From an uncultured Isoptericola sp. (GTDB lineage: Bacteria; Actinomycetota; Actinomycetes; Actinomycetales; Cellulomonadaceae): a stretch of DNA of 64,000 nt. Shown one piece after another: positions 24,765-34,492 of this stretch (position 1 is the first letter of the stretch; each line of letters begins with the position of its first letter). The stretch lies in assembly GCA_947497265.1 (NCBI GenBank), contig CANMFP010000008.1, positions 62,001 to 126,000 on the forward strand, read 5' to 3'. The notes under the pieces are model-generated. The model worked only from the letters and a program-made list of their open reading frames with translations. It did no database searches and had not been told where the DNA came from. The position numbers and the translations under genes were made by a program.

Positions 24765-26531
24765 ATGACCGAATCGACGGACATGCTGCTGGACCGCGTC
24801 GAGGAATGGATGCGCCACGACGTCGACGACACCGACGTCGCCGAGCTGACCCGGCTCGTCGAGCACGCGACGGCCGACGACGGCGCACGGCACCCGACGG
24901 CGCTCGCCGAGCTGCGCGACCGCTTCGCCGGCACGCTGCAGTTCGGGACGGCCGGGCTGCGGGGCGCGATGGCCGCCGGACCGAACCGGATGAACCGGTC
25001 CGTGGTGATCGCCGCGGCGGCCGGGCTGGCCGCCTACCTCGCCGACGTGCTCGGTCCGGGCGCGGGGCCGCGCGTCGTCGTGGGCCACGACGCCCGCCAC
25101 CGGTCGCAGGACTTCGCCCACGACACCGCTGCCGTCCTCTCCGCGGCCGGCGCCGAGGTGCTGCTGCTGCCCGGCCCGCTGCCCACCCCGGTGCTCGCCT
25201 TCGCGGTGCGGCACCTGTCCGCCGACGCGGGCGTGATGGTGACCGCGAGCCACAACCCCGCCGCCGACAACGGCTACAAGGTATACCTCGGCGGGCGGGT
25301 CGTCACCGGCGCGGGGCAGGGCGCGCAGATCGTCCCGCCCCACGACGCGTCGATCGCGGAGCGGATCGCCGCCGTCGGGCAGCCGGACGAGGTCCCCCGG
25401 GCCGAGGACGGCTGGACCCTGCTGGACCACGACGTCGTGGACGCCTACCTCGCCTCGGTGCGGGGCGTCACGACGCCCGACCCCGTGGCCGCGGACGCGC
25501 TCCGCGTCGTCACGACGTCGCTGCACGGCGTCGGCGGCCGCACCCTGGCCCGCGCCCTCGCCGATGCGGGGTTCAGCCAGGTCGTGCCCGTCGAGGAGCA
25601 GTCGTTCCCGGACCCTGACTTCCCCTCGGTGTCGTTCCCGAACCCGGAGGAGCCCGGGGCCATGGACATGGCGCTCGGGCTGGCCGTCGACACCGGTGCC
25701 GACCTGGTGATCGCCAACGACCCGGACGCCGACCGGTGCGCCGTCGCGGTGCTCGACGTCACCCAGGGGACGCACCTGGGCGTGGAGACGGCGCGCTCGA
25801 GCGGCTGGCGCATGCTGCACGGCGACGAGGTGGGGGCGCTGCTCGGCGCGGAGGCCGTGCGGCGTGCCTCCGGCAGCGTCGACGCCACGGTCGCGTGCTC
25901 GGTGGTCTCCTCCCGGCTGCTGGGCCGCCTGGCCGAGGACGCCGGCGTCGCGCACGCGACGACCCTGACCGGGTTCAAGTGGATCTCCCGCACGCCCGGC
26001 CTGGTGTTCGGCTACGAGGAGGCGCTCGGCTACTGCGTCGACCCGGCGCACGTGCGCGACAAGGACGGCATCAGCGCCGCCGTCGTCGTGGCGACCCTCG
26101 CAGCCCGGCTCAAGGCGTCCGGACGGACGCTGGTCGACGCGCTCGACGACATCGCCCGCGCGCACGGGCTCTACGTCACCGACCAGCTCGCCGCGCGGTT
26201 CGACGACCTGGCGCAGATCCCCGGGACGATGTCCCGCCTCCGCTCCGCCCCACCGTCGTCGCTGGGCGGCTCGTCGGTGCGCACGGTCGTGGACCTGTCC
26301 GACGGCTACGAGGGGTTGCCGCCCACGGACGGCATCCTGCTGCTCGCCGAGGACCGCACGCGGGTGATCGTGCGACCGTCGGGCACCGAGCCCAAGGTCA
26401 AGTGCTACCTCGAGGTGGTCGCGGACGTCGCACCGGACGCGTCCGCGTACGACGTCGGCAAGGCCCGGGTCGCGGCGCACGAGCGGCTCGACGCCCTCCA
26501 GCGCGAGATGGCGTCCGCCCTCGGGCTCTGA
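24765..26531 (+). CDS. Phosphohexomutase/phosphopentomutase-like alpha-D-phosphosugar mutase
   Basis: A 588-residue enzyme of the phosphoglucomutase/phosphomannomutase superfamily (long, Mtb PmmB-like form). The phosphoserine loop is VTASHNPAADNGYKVY, the Mg2+ loop NDPDADRCAV, the sugar loop GYEEALGY and the C-terminal phosphate site VRPSGTEPKVKCY. Being cotranscribed with pnp, it may convert (deoxy)ribose-1-phosphate to the 5-phosphate; the family also acts on glucose or mannose phosphates. GAGGAGG at 24753-24759 overlaps the pnp stop and supports ATG 24765 over TTG 24762. Confidence 0.9.
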   Translation: MTESTDMLLDRVEEWMRHDVDDTDVAELTRLVEHATADDGARHPTALAELRDRFAGTLQFGTAGLRGAMAAGPNRMNRSVVIAAAAGLAAYLADVLGPGAGPRVVVGHDARHRSQDFAHDTAAVLSAAGAEVLLLPGPLPTPVLAFAVRHLSADAGVMVTASHNPAADNGYKVYLGGRVVTGAGQGAQIVPPHDASIAERIAAVGQPDEVPRAEDGWTLLDHDVVDAYLASVRGVTTPDPVAADALRVVTTSLHGVGGRTLARALADAGFSQVVPVEEQSFPDPDFPSVSFPNPEEPGAMDMALGLAVDTGADLVIANDPDADRCAVAVLDVTQGTHLGVETARSSGWRMLHGDEVGALLGAEAVRRASGSVDATVACSVVSSRLLGRLAEDAGVAHATTLTGFKWISRTPGLVFGYEEALGYCVDPAHVRDKDGISAAVVVATLAARLKASGRTLVDALDDIARAHGLYVTDQLAARFDDLAQIPGTMSRLRSAPPSSLGGSSVRTVVDLSDGYEGLPPTDGILLLAEDRTRVIVRPSGTEPKVKCYLEVVADVAPDASAYDVGKARVAAHERLDALQREMASALGL

Positions 26532-26537
26532 GGGTGC

Positions 26538-26565
26538 CGCCGCGCCTCGTCAGCGAGGCGCGGCG
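26538..26565. terminator. Bidirectional terminator between the mutase and SIP genes
   Basis: A perfect 12-bp stem (26538-26549 and 26554-26565) closes a 4-base loop that contains the TGA of the siderophore-interacting protein gene on the minus strand. The hairpin therefore covers that gene's last codons and serves two convergent genes. Confidence 0.65.
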
Positions 26566-27365
26566 AGCTCGGCGTCGTCCTGCGCCACCTCGGCCTTCCA
26601 CCGTGGCTTCGCGGCCCGCCACGCCTCGTCGTCGTGCCCGCGGCGCCAGTACCCGGAGGCGGACAGCCGGTCCTTGTCGACGCCCAGCTCGGCACGGACC
26701 CAGCGGCGCAGCTCTCGCACGACCGTGGCCTCGCCGTGCAGGAACGCGTGCGGCACACCGGTGGGCAGCCGGCCGGCCGCGTGCGCTGCACGGACCGTGT
26801 CGGTCAGCTCGGCCGCGCCACGGTGGACCCACGTGAGCCGCAGGTCCGCGTCCGTGACGATCTGCTGCTCGTCGGCCGGGCCGGGGACCTCGACGAAGGC
26901 GTGCGCGACGGCTCCCGGCGGCAGCGACTCCACGGCCGCCGCGATCGCCGGCAGCGCGGCGTCGTCCCCGACGAACAGGTGCCAGGGCGCCTCCGGGTCC
27001 GGGGCGTAGCCGCCGCCCGGGCCGAGGAACGTCACCGGGTCTCCGGGTCGAGCCCGGGCGGCCCAGGGGCCGGCGAGCCCTTCGTCCCCGTGCACCACGA
27101 AGTCCACGTCCCACTCGCCGGCGCGGACGGCCCGGACGGTGTAGGTGCGCACCACGGGACGGGATCCGGGCGTCGGGGGCTCGCCGACCACGAGCTTGAG
27201 GTACAGGTCGGTCACCGCGGGCCGGTCGATCGCGTCGAGTGCGTCCCCGGCGAACGTGAGGCGGACCATGTGCGGTGTGAGCCAACGCACGGCCGAGACG
27301 GTCGCGTGGTGCGGGGTGCGCCGCCCGGCCGGCGGGCCGTCCGGGCGCTGGGTCGCTGCAGTCAT
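26550..27365 (-). CDS. Siderophore-interacting protein (FAD-dependent ferric-siderophore reductase)
   Basis: A 271-residue cytoplasmic flavoprotein of the ViuB/YqjH family that reduces ferric siderophores with NAD(P)H to release iron. FAD-binding signatures are RPVVRTYTVRAV and DVDFVVHGDEGLAGPWA, and the C-terminal ferredoxin-reductase half has LFVGDDAALPAIAA and FLHGEATVVRELRRW, ending with ASGYWRRGHDDEAWR. A DtxR/IdeR iron box covers its -10 region, so it should be induced by iron starvation. No siderophore transporter is adjacent. Confidence 0.92.
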   Translation of the reverse strand: MTAATQRPDGPPAGRRTPHHATVSAVRWLTPHMVRLTFAGDALDAIDRPAVTDLYLKLVVGEPPTPGSRPVVRTYTVRAVRAGEWDVDFVVHGDEGLAGPWAARARPGDPVTFLGPGGGYAPDPEAPWHLFVGDDAALPAIAAAVESLPPGAVAHAFVEVPGPADEQQIVTDADLRLTWVHRGAAELTDTVRAAHAAGRLPTGVPHAFLHGEATVVRELRRWVRAELGVDKDRLSASGYWRRGHDDEAWRAAKPRWKAEVAQDDAELAAPR

Positions 27366-27366
27366 C

Positions 27367-27385
27367 AGAGGTAAGCCTAACCTCC
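27367..27385 (-). promoter_or_regulatory. DtxR/IdeR iron box over the SIP promoter
   Basis: On the minus strand the 15-base core AGGTTAGGCTTACCT matches the DtxR/IdeR consensus core (AGGTTAGSCTAACCT) at all but one position. It begins 2 bases upstream of the ATG. TAGGCT inside it (27374-27379) is a plausible -10 box ending 8 bases before the start codon, so iron-loaded repressor would block initiation. Confidence 0.82.
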
Positions 27386-27392
27386 TTCGCGG

Positions 27393-29120
27393 TCAGGTCC
27401 GCGCGAGGCGTCGCACGGTGGACCGCACGAACCAGGCGGCCGAGAGCACGATCACCACGGCGACGGCGAGCAGCGCTCCGGTGCCCGCCCCCGCCCCGCG
27501 GTACGCCGACCACGCGAGAGCGACGACCATCAGCCACCCCCGCACGAACCACGCTGCGACGATCAGCGTGGAGGCGTCACCACCACCCGGCACGCTCACC
27601 GGCGTGAACAGCTCGGTCGGGACGGTCGTCGCGCCCGCGACCCAGCACCGCACGGCGAGCACCAGCACACCCGTGGTCACCGCGACCACCACCGCCGTGG
27701 CTCCGTCGTCGGGCAGGCCGGCGAGACCGACGGGGACCACGAGCGCCAGGCCGGCCCCGACCGCGACGACGCCGAGCGCCGTCGGCACCACCAGGTGTGC
27801 CGCCACGAGGCGGCCGACGCCGCCGGGCAGCAACCCGCCCGGCCTGGCCTGGGAGGCCATGTCCCGCAGGCCGGACGCCCAGGACGACGTCGCCGCGTAC
27901 AGCACGGCCGCTCCCAGGACGACGCCGAAGGCAGACCCGGGGCCGTCCGGCGACGGGATGCTCACCAGGACCAGCAGCGTGCCGCCCGTCCCCGCCACCA
28001 GCGAGCCGAAGACGGTCCACGCCCGCCGGCGCAGCCCCAGCAGGTCCCGCGCCACCACGGGCGCCCGGTACAGCAGCGGGGGCCAGAGCGTCCGGCGGCG
28101 GCCGTGCAGCCGCACCGGGCCCAGCAGGTCGGTCAGGCCGCCCGCCTCCCCGCCGATCAGGGCCTGGGACGTCGCGACCGTGTTGCGCTGGGCCGCCGCG
28201 GTCGCGTCGACGTCCATCTCGGTGGGCAGCACACGCACCGTCAACCACACGGCGAGGAGCGCCGCCACACCGGCGACACCCAGCAGGCCCGGTCCGGGCA
28301 CCGTCGCCAGCGAGCACGCGACCCCGGTCGCCGCGGGATCCGCGCAGACCTGCCCGACGGCGGTACGCACCTGCGGGGCGACGACCTCCAGCACCGGTGC
28401 GAGCACTCCCAGGCCGAGCAGCACTCCTGCGGTCCGCCGCGCCGCCGTGCGCCAGCGCGGCGCCTGGGCCGCCACGCCCAGCATCAGCGGGACCTGGACG
28501 GCGAACCCCGCCAGCAGCGCCCAACCCGCCACGTCCGCAGGGCCGACGCCGTCGGCGGGCACCACGCCCGCACCCCCGGCGAGGCCCAGCGCGCCCGCCG
28601 CGAGAGCGGACCCCCCGAACGCCGCGACGACCGCCGCGCCGACGGCGAGCAGCACGACCCGCCGCCAGAGCACCGCCACCGGCGGGAACTGACCGGCGAG
28701 CACGAACGTCGCCTCGGACGGGCTGGTCCACAGCGGTCCGCCGGCGCGGGCGGCGTTGACCGCCAGGAGTGCGAGGACACCGCCGACGCACAGCCCGACC
28801 ACCACCAGGCCGTCGAACGAGCTCGAGCTCCACCGCTCGGCCGCCACGGCACCCTCGCCGCCGCCCGCACCGCCGAGCGGGACGCCCACGACGGACAGCG
28901 CCGCCCACAGCATCGGTCCGTAGACCAGGGCCAGGAGGACGACGCCGTAGACGAGATAGACGCGGTCGCCCGGGTCCGCGCCGGACGCGGCCGCGCGAGC
29001 CAGCGCAGAGCGGCGGCGCAGCCGGCCCAGCCAGCGCCGCCACGGCGTGTAGTGCACGCGCGCAGGGCCCGCGTCGTCCGGGTCCGCGCTGCCCGTCCCG
29101 GTGCCTGCAGGAGCGCTCAT
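27393..29120 (-). CDS. DUF6297-like multi-pass membrane protein (ABC permease partner)
   Basis: A 575-residue protein with at least 12 hydrophobic segments from residue 57 onward. A cytoplasmic N-terminus (YTPWRRWLGRLRRRSA) and a central basic loop (LHGRRRTLWPPLLYRAP) separate two bundles. The pattern resembles DUF6297 proteins of actinobacteria. Its start overlaps the stop of the preceding ABC ATPase gene by four bases (ATGA), so the two form a transporter or membrane-remodelling pair. Substrate and direction are unknown; with no solute-binding protein, export is more likely than import. Confidence 0.75.
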   Translation of the reverse strand: MSAPAGTGTGSADPDDAGPARVHYTPWRRWLGRLRRRSALARAAASGADPGDRVYLVYGVVLLALVYGPMLWAALSVVGVPLGGAGGGEGAVAAERWSSSSFDGLVVVGLCVGGVLALLAVNAARAGGPLWTSPSEATFVLAGQFPPVAVLWRRVVLLAVGAAVVAAFGGSALAAGALGLAGGAGVVPADGVGPADVAGWALLAGFAVQVPLMLGVAAQAPRWRTAARRTAGVLLGLGVLAPVLEVVAPQVRTAVGQVCADPAATGVACSLATVPGPGLLGVAGVAALLAVWLTVRVLPTEMDVDATAAAQRNTVATSQALIGGEAGGLTDLLGPVRLHGRRRTLWPPLLYRAPVVARDLLGLRRRAWTVFGSLVAGTGGTLLVLVSIPSPDGPGSAFGVVLGAAVLYAATSSWASGLRDMASQARPGGLLPGGVGRLVAAHLVVPTALGVVAVGAGLALVVPVGLAGLPDDGATAVVVAVTTGVLVLAVRCWVAGATTVPTELFTPVSVPGGGDASTLIVAAWFVRGWLMVVALAWSAYRGAGAGTGALLAVAVVIVLSAAWFVRSTVRRLART

Positions 29121-29779
29121 CGCTGCCCTGGCTCGGCGAGCTCGACCACCTGACCGCGGGCCGCGACGTCGTCGCGCAGCCCGCTGTCGTGGGTCGCGAC
29201 GAGGACGGTCCGTCCGGCGTCGAGGGCACGCCCGACGAGACGGCGTGCCACGGTGCGCCACCGGGCGTCGAGACGCTGCTCGGGCTCGTCGAGCAGCACG
29301 AGCCGCGCGGGCCGGTAGAGCGTGGTGGCCAGCGCGAACAGCTGGCGCTCCCCCGACGACAGCTCGGACGGGAACTGGTCGCGCACACGGTCCAGCTCGG
29401 CCTCGGCCAACGTCTCGGCGACGTCGGCCAGCGTGTGCCTCCCCGCCCAGGCGGAGCTGACCAGCCGCAGGTGCTCCGCCACCGTCAGGTCGCGGTAGGT
29501 GGGTAGCCCGCCCATGAGCAGCGTGACGTCCTCGCGCCGGCGCAGCCGGGCACGCGCCGCCGTCAGCCCGAGGGTGCGCACGCTGCCCGACGTCGGTTCG
29601 TCCGCCCCGGCGACGAGCCCCAGCAACGTGGACTTGCCGCTCCCGTTGGCCCCCACGACGGCGGCGGCCTGGCCCGCGTGCAGCGTCAGGGACGTCGGGG
29701 CGAGCACCTGCACGCTGCCGTGCGTCCGCGTCGCCTCACGCACCTCGACGAGCGGTTCACTCACGTCAGCGCTGGTCAT
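29117..29779 (-). CDS. ABC transporter ATP-binding protein
   Basis: A 220-residue single ABC ATPase. Walker A is VGANGSGKST; the signature is LSSGERQL, a variant of LSGGQ; Walker B is LVLLDEPEQRLD; and the switch His is in VATHDSG. It energises the membrane protein encoded by the overlapping downstream gene. The ATG at 29779 is preferred over a GTG further upstream because TAGCCT ends exactly 7 bases before it. This gives the pair its own promoter 19 bases after the deoC stop on the same strand. Confidence 0.9.
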   Translation of the reverse strand: MTSADVSEPLVEVREATRTHGSVQVLAPTSLTLHAGQAAAVVGANGSGKSTLLGLVAGADEPTSGSVRTLGLTAARARLRRREDVTLLMGGLPTYRDLTVAEHLRLVSSAWAGRHTLADVAETLAEAELDRVRDQFPSELSSGERQLFALATTLYRPARLVLLDEPEQRLDARWRTVARRLVGRALDAGRTVLVATHDSGLRDDVAARGQVVELAEPGQR

Positions 29780-29786
29780 GGCGTCG

Positions 29787-29792
29787 AGGCTA
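29787..29792 (-). promoter_or_regulatory. -10 box of the ABC exporter pair (leaderless)
   Basis: TAGCCT on the minus strand ends 7 bases before the ATG at 29779, within the 19-base gap after deoC. Confidence 0.5.
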
Positions 29793-29798
29793 TCCGGT

Positions 29799-30527
29799 TC
29801 AGTACCCGCCGTCGGCCGTGGACGGCGCGTCACCAGCCGTGCTTTCGTCGAAGCCCGCCAGGACGGCCGCCGTGCCGGACAGCCCGAGCCGGGTCGCGCC
29901 CGCGGTGATCATCGCCTGGGCGTCGGCGAGCGTGCGCACCCCGCCCGACGCCTTGATCCCCAGCCGGCCGCCCACCGTCCGCGCCATCAGCTCCACGGCG
30001 TGCACCGAGGCCCCGCCGGTGGGGTGGAACCCCGTGGACGTCTTGACGAAGTCGGCACCCGCGGCCTCCGCCGCTCGGCACACCTCGACGACCTCGCCGT
30101 CGCTCAGCGCGGCGGACTCGATGATGACCTTGAGGACCTTGTCGGCCGGCACGGCAGCGCGCACGGCGGCGACGTCGGCCTGCACCAGGTCGAAGCCGCC
30201 GGCCTTCGCGACGCCGACGTCGATGACCATGTCGACCTCGTCGGCACCGTCGAGCACCGACCGCGCGGCCTCCGCCGCCTTGACGTCGCTCGCGTGCTTC
30301 CCCGACGGGAAACCGCAGACCGTCGCCACCGCGAGCCGCCCGGCCGCCGCCTCGACGGCGTGCGCCACGAACGTGGGCGACACGCACACGGAGAAGACCC
30401 CGAGCCCGGCGCCCTCCTCGACGAGCGCCGTGACGTCGGCCGAGGTCGCCTCGGGCTTGAGGAGCGTGTGGTCGACGTACCGGGCCAGCTCGGCCCTGGT
30501 CGTCGGCGTCGGGTGGTCGGCGTTCAT
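29799..30527 (-). CDS. deoC: Deoxyribose-phosphate aldolase
   Basis: A 242-residue class I aldolase cleaving 2-deoxyribose-5-phosphate to acetaldehyde and glyceraldehyde-3-phosphate. [12 protein letters not shown] is the N-terminal signature; the catalytic lysine is in DFVKTSTGF, with [10 protein letters not shown] supplying the second active-site lysine. Its ATG overlaps the add stop codon by four bases, so it is coupled to adenosine deaminase. It completes the deoxynucleoside route that starts with DeoA and Pnp. Confidence 0.95.
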   Translation of the reverse strand: MNADHPTPTTRAELARYVDHTLLKPEATSADVTALVEEGAGLGVFSVCVSPTFVAHAVEAAAGRLAVATVCGFPSGKHASDVKAAEAARSVLDGADEVDMVIDVGVAKAGGFDLVQADVAAVRAAVPADKVLKVIIESAALSDGEVVEVCRAAEAAGADFVKTSTGFHPTGGASVHAVELMARTVGGRLGIKASGGVRTLADAQAMITAGATRLGLSGTAAVLAGFDESTAGDAPSTADGGY

Positions 30528-31618
30528 CGGAGGGCCCCCTCGATCTTCTGGTACCCCGGCAGGATCAGCTCGTCGACGAGCTCGCGGCGCTCGTCGTGGT
30601 GCATGAACGCGCTCCACGCCGCGGTGATGGTCACGTCGGCCAGGTCGTCGATGGTCCAGCCGGCCTCCGCGACGAGCCGGCGCATCTCGTGGGACATCGA
30701 GGTCTGCGACATCAGGCGGTTGTCGGTGTTGAGCGTGACCGCGAAGTCGAGCTCCTTGAGCCGCGTGATCGGATGCTCGGCGATCGACGTCGCCGCCCCG
30801 GTCTGCAGGTTGGACACCGGGCAGACCTCCAGGGCGATCTGGTGGTCGCGGACCCAGTGCGCCAGCTCGCCGAGCTCCGCCGTCCCGGAGCCGTGGTCGA
30901 ACGTGATGTCGTCCGCGATGCGCACGCCGTGGCCGAGCCGGTCCGCCTGGCCGAGGTGCACGGCCTGACCGATCGAGTCCAGCCCGGCCGCCTCACCGGC
31001 GTGGATCGTCGTGGGGAAGTTGTGCTCCGCCAGGAACCGCCACACCTCGACGTGGCGGTCCGGCGGGAACCCGTCCTCCGGCCCGGCGATGTCGAAACCG
31101 ACGGAGCCGGCCCCGCGGTAGGCCACCGCCAGCTCGGCGATCTCGATCCACCGGTCGGTGTGCCGCATCGCGGTGACGAGCTGGCCCACGCGGATCGTCC
31201 GTCCGGCGGCCGCGGCCTCGCGCACGCCCTCGTCGATCCCGGCCTGCACGGCCTCGACCGTCTCGGGCAGGCTCATCCCCCGCTGCAGGTGCTGCTCCGG
31301 TGCCCACCGCTGCTCGGCGTAGACGACGCCGTCGGCCGCCAGGTCGACGACCGCCTCGCGTGCCACGCGGGCGAGGGACTCCGGGGTCTGCATGACCGCG
31401 ATCGTGTGGTCGAACGTCTCCAGGTAGCGCGGCAGCGAACCCGAGTCGGCCGCGTCGCGGAACCAGGCACCGAGCGACGCGGCGTCGTCGGCCGGCAGCT
31501 CGTGGCCCACCTCGGCCGCCAGCTCGAGCACCGTCTGCGGGCGCAGGCCACCGTCGAGGTGATCGTGGAGGAGGACCTTCGGCAGGTCGGGGATCGCGTC
31601 GTGGAGCGCTTGCGTCAT
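30524..31618 (-). CDS. add: Adenosine deaminase
   Basis: A 364-residue zinc enzyme converting adenosine and deoxyadenosine to inosine forms. Zinc ligands are HDHLDGG at residues 21-27 and a later His in [12 protein letters not shown]. The catalytic Glu is in the same HAGEA motif, the proton shuttle His is in LGHGVRI, and the substrate Asp is in [10 protein letters not shown]. The ATG at 31618 is set by TAGGTT ending 7 bases upstream. The reaction feeds Pnp, encoded 6 kb away. Confidence 0.95.
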   Translation of the reverse strand: MTQALHDAIPDLPKVLLHDHLDGGLRPQTVLELAAEVGHELPADDAASLGAWFRDAADSGSLPRYLETFDHTIAVMQTPESLARVAREAVVDLAADGVVYAEQRWAPEQHLQRGMSLPETVEAVQAGIDEGVREAAAAGRTIRVGQLVTAMRHTDRWIEIAELAVAYRGAGSVGFDIAGPEDGFPPDRHVEVWRFLAEHNFPTTIHAGEAAGLDSIGQAVHLGQADRLGHGVRIADDITFDHGSGTAELGELAHWVRDHQIALEVCPVSNLQTGAATSIAEHPITRLKELDFAVTLNTDNRLMSQTSMSHEMRRLVAEAGWTIDDLADVTITAAWSAFMHHDERRELVDELILPGYQKIEGALR

Positions 31619-31625
31619 GCCCCCC

Positions 31626-31631
31626 AACCTA
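31626..31631 (-). promoter_or_regulatory. Internal -10 box of add-deoC (leaderless)
   Basis: TAGGTT ends 7 bases before the ATG of add and lies 4 bases after the stop of the small acidic gene. add-deoC can therefore be transcribed independently of the upstream importer operon. Confidence 0.5.
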
Positions 31632-31635
31632 CCGG

Positions 31636-31872
31636 TCAGACGGCGTCCGGGTCGTCCTCGGGCGAGGTGACGATGCTCGCCTGCTCGGCGACGTCGGCCT
31701 CGGACGCCTCGCCGTCCAGGTCGGGACGGGGCGTCGCGGGGCGGTACTCGTCGGTCTCCTCCGGGTGCTCCGGGGTGGCAGGCGGCGTGCTCGACTCCTC
31801 GACGAGGTTCGTGGTGTCGTCCGGGGCTTCCAGGCCGGCGTCGCGCCAGGCGTCAGAGGGTGTCGTGCTCAT
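31636..31872 (-). CDS. Small acidic protein of unknown function
   Basis: A 78-residue protein, about one quarter Asp/Glu, with many Pro and Thr residues, no hydrophobic core and no cysteine, so it is probably intrinsically disordered. It starts with STTPSDAWRDAGLEAPDD. Its first 20 bases overlap the end of the papain-like gene in another frame, so translation is probably coupled. No family was recognised. A partner or substrate of the papain-like protein is possible but is only inference from the overlap. Confidence 0.6.
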   Translation of the reverse strand: MSTTPSDAWRDAGLEAPDDTTNLVEESSTPPATPEHPEETDEYRPATPRPDLDGEASEADVAEQASIVTSPEDDPDAV

Positions 31873-32779
31873 GCCCCCATGCTGACCCCGATCGGTCCTC
31901 CTCGCGCGGCAGGACCGCCCAGACCACGTGCGGCCAGCCACCGAGCGCCCGGCCGCGGCTCGCCTGCGCCCCCGGGGCGCCGCCCGGCCCGCGCAGCGCG
32001 TCGACCGGCAGGGCGTGCATCGCGCCCGACGACGGCTCGTACAGTGTCGCGATCGGCCCGGCGGAGGTGTCCCGCACCGCCGTCAGGAGGACCACGTGGC
32101 GCGGTACGGCCGTCGTCGCGCCGTGGCCCAGGTCGCCGCCCGTGTACAGCGGCACCGGCACCCCCGCCGCCGCGGCGACGACGGCGGCACGCAGGACGGC
32201 TCGCGACCCCTCGGACGGTTCGTGGCGGCCGACCACCCGGTGCGTGTAGCGCACCGAGCCGAACCGCGCCTCACGGGCCGCACCCCACGGCGGGGTGCCG
32301 AGCCTGCGCGGCCAGACCCGGCGCGCACGGGCGTGGATCTGCCGCTGCAGCGCGGCGAACGCGTGCCGGGCGCCACGAGGGTCCCGGGCCAGGGCGAGCG
32401 CGGCCGCCGGGTCGCCCGCCAGGCGGAGCACCGCGAGCACCGCCGCCCCGCACGTGGTCTCGTCGACCTGGCGTGCCTCCGGCGCGAGCCGTCGCGGGCC
32501 TGGTCGTCCTGCTGACCGTGGCCCTGCCGTCAGCTCCGGCAGGAACAACGGGACCGGCCGGCCGGTCCGCGGGGCGCCCTGATCGCGGCCCAGCGGGTCG
32601 AGCACGCGCTGGCGCACCCGCGGGTCGGCGTCGCGCAGCGCTAACTCCACGGCGTACGGAACGCGTGGCGTGGTGCGCGCGCCCGCGCGCTGCGCGACCG
32701 GTGGGGGTACGGGGCCGCAGAACAGCCCCGCGGCCTCCAGGAGGTCGGTCAGCCGCAGCGCGTCCCGCCCCGCCCGCAC
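31853..32779 (-). CDS. Unknown protein with papain-like (C39-type) cysteine signature
   Basis: A 308-residue protein with no signal peptide or membrane helix. A Cys motif, DETTCGAAVLAVLRLAGD (about residues 105-122), resembles the nucleophile helix of C39/BtrH-type papain-fold proteins. A His follows in AVPRHVVLLTAV and an acidic residue in TLYEPSSGAMH, in the order and strand context expected of a Cys-His-Glu/Asn triad. The N-terminal 100 residues are Arg/Pro-rich. It starts with GTG 13 bases after deoA inside the nucleoside salvage run. Protease, acyltransferase or inactive fold cannot be separated by eye. Confidence 0.65.
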   Translation of the reverse strand: MRAGRDALRLTDLLEAAGLFCGPVPPPVAQRAGARTTPRVPYAVELALRDADPRVRQRVLDPLGRDQGAPRTGRPVPLFLPELTAGPRSAGRPGPRRLAPEARQVDETTCGAAVLAVLRLAGDPAAALALARDPRGARHAFAALQRQIHARARRVWPRRLGTPPWGAAREARFGSVRYTHRVVGRHEPSEGSRAVLRAAVVAAAAGVPVPLYTGGDLGHGATTAVPRHVVLLTAVRDTSAGPIATLYEPSSGAMHALPVDALRGPGGAPGAQASRGRALGGWPHVVWAVLPREEDRSGSAWGHEHDTL

Positions 32780-32792
32780 GCCGTCCGCCGCG

Positions 32793-34084
<1,292 letters not shown>

Positions 34085-34088
<4 letters not shown>

Positions 34089-34489
34089 CGGTTCAGGTCC
34101 TCCGGTCCGAACGCCTGCGGCAGCATCTCGGACATGGTGACGACGCCCCGCGGCGTCTCGACGAGCAGGTCGGGGCCGCCGTGCTCCCACAGGAGCTGGC
34201 GGCACCGCCCGCAGGGGGTGATCAGGTCGCCGCGGCCGGTGACGCACGTGAAGGCGGTCAGCCGACCCCCACCACCCGTGACGAGCGCCGAGACCAGGGA
34301 GCACTCGGCGCACAGCGTGACGCCGTACCCGGCGTTCTCGACGTTGCAGCCCACGAGGAGCCGGCCGTCGTCGGCGTAGGCGGCCGCCCCCACGGGGTAG
34401 CCCGAGTACGGCACGTACGCGCGCTGCGCGACCTCGTGGGCGGCGGCACGCAGGGCGTCCCAGTCCATGGCGGTCTCGTGCGGTGCCAC
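34085..34489 (-). CDS. cdd: Cytidine deaminase
   Basis: A 134-residue zinc enzyme converting cytidine and deoxycytidine to uridine forms. The zinc and catalytic residues are in GYGVTLCAECS and LITPCGRCRQLL; substrate-binding NVENAGYG precedes them. It belongs to the short tetrameric class. GTG 34489 has a GGAG ribosome binding site 6 bases upstream at the end of the permease gene; an in-frame ATG at 34468 is the alternative. It follows the nucleoside importer genes in the same operon. Confidence 0.93.
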
Positions 34490-34492
34490 CGG

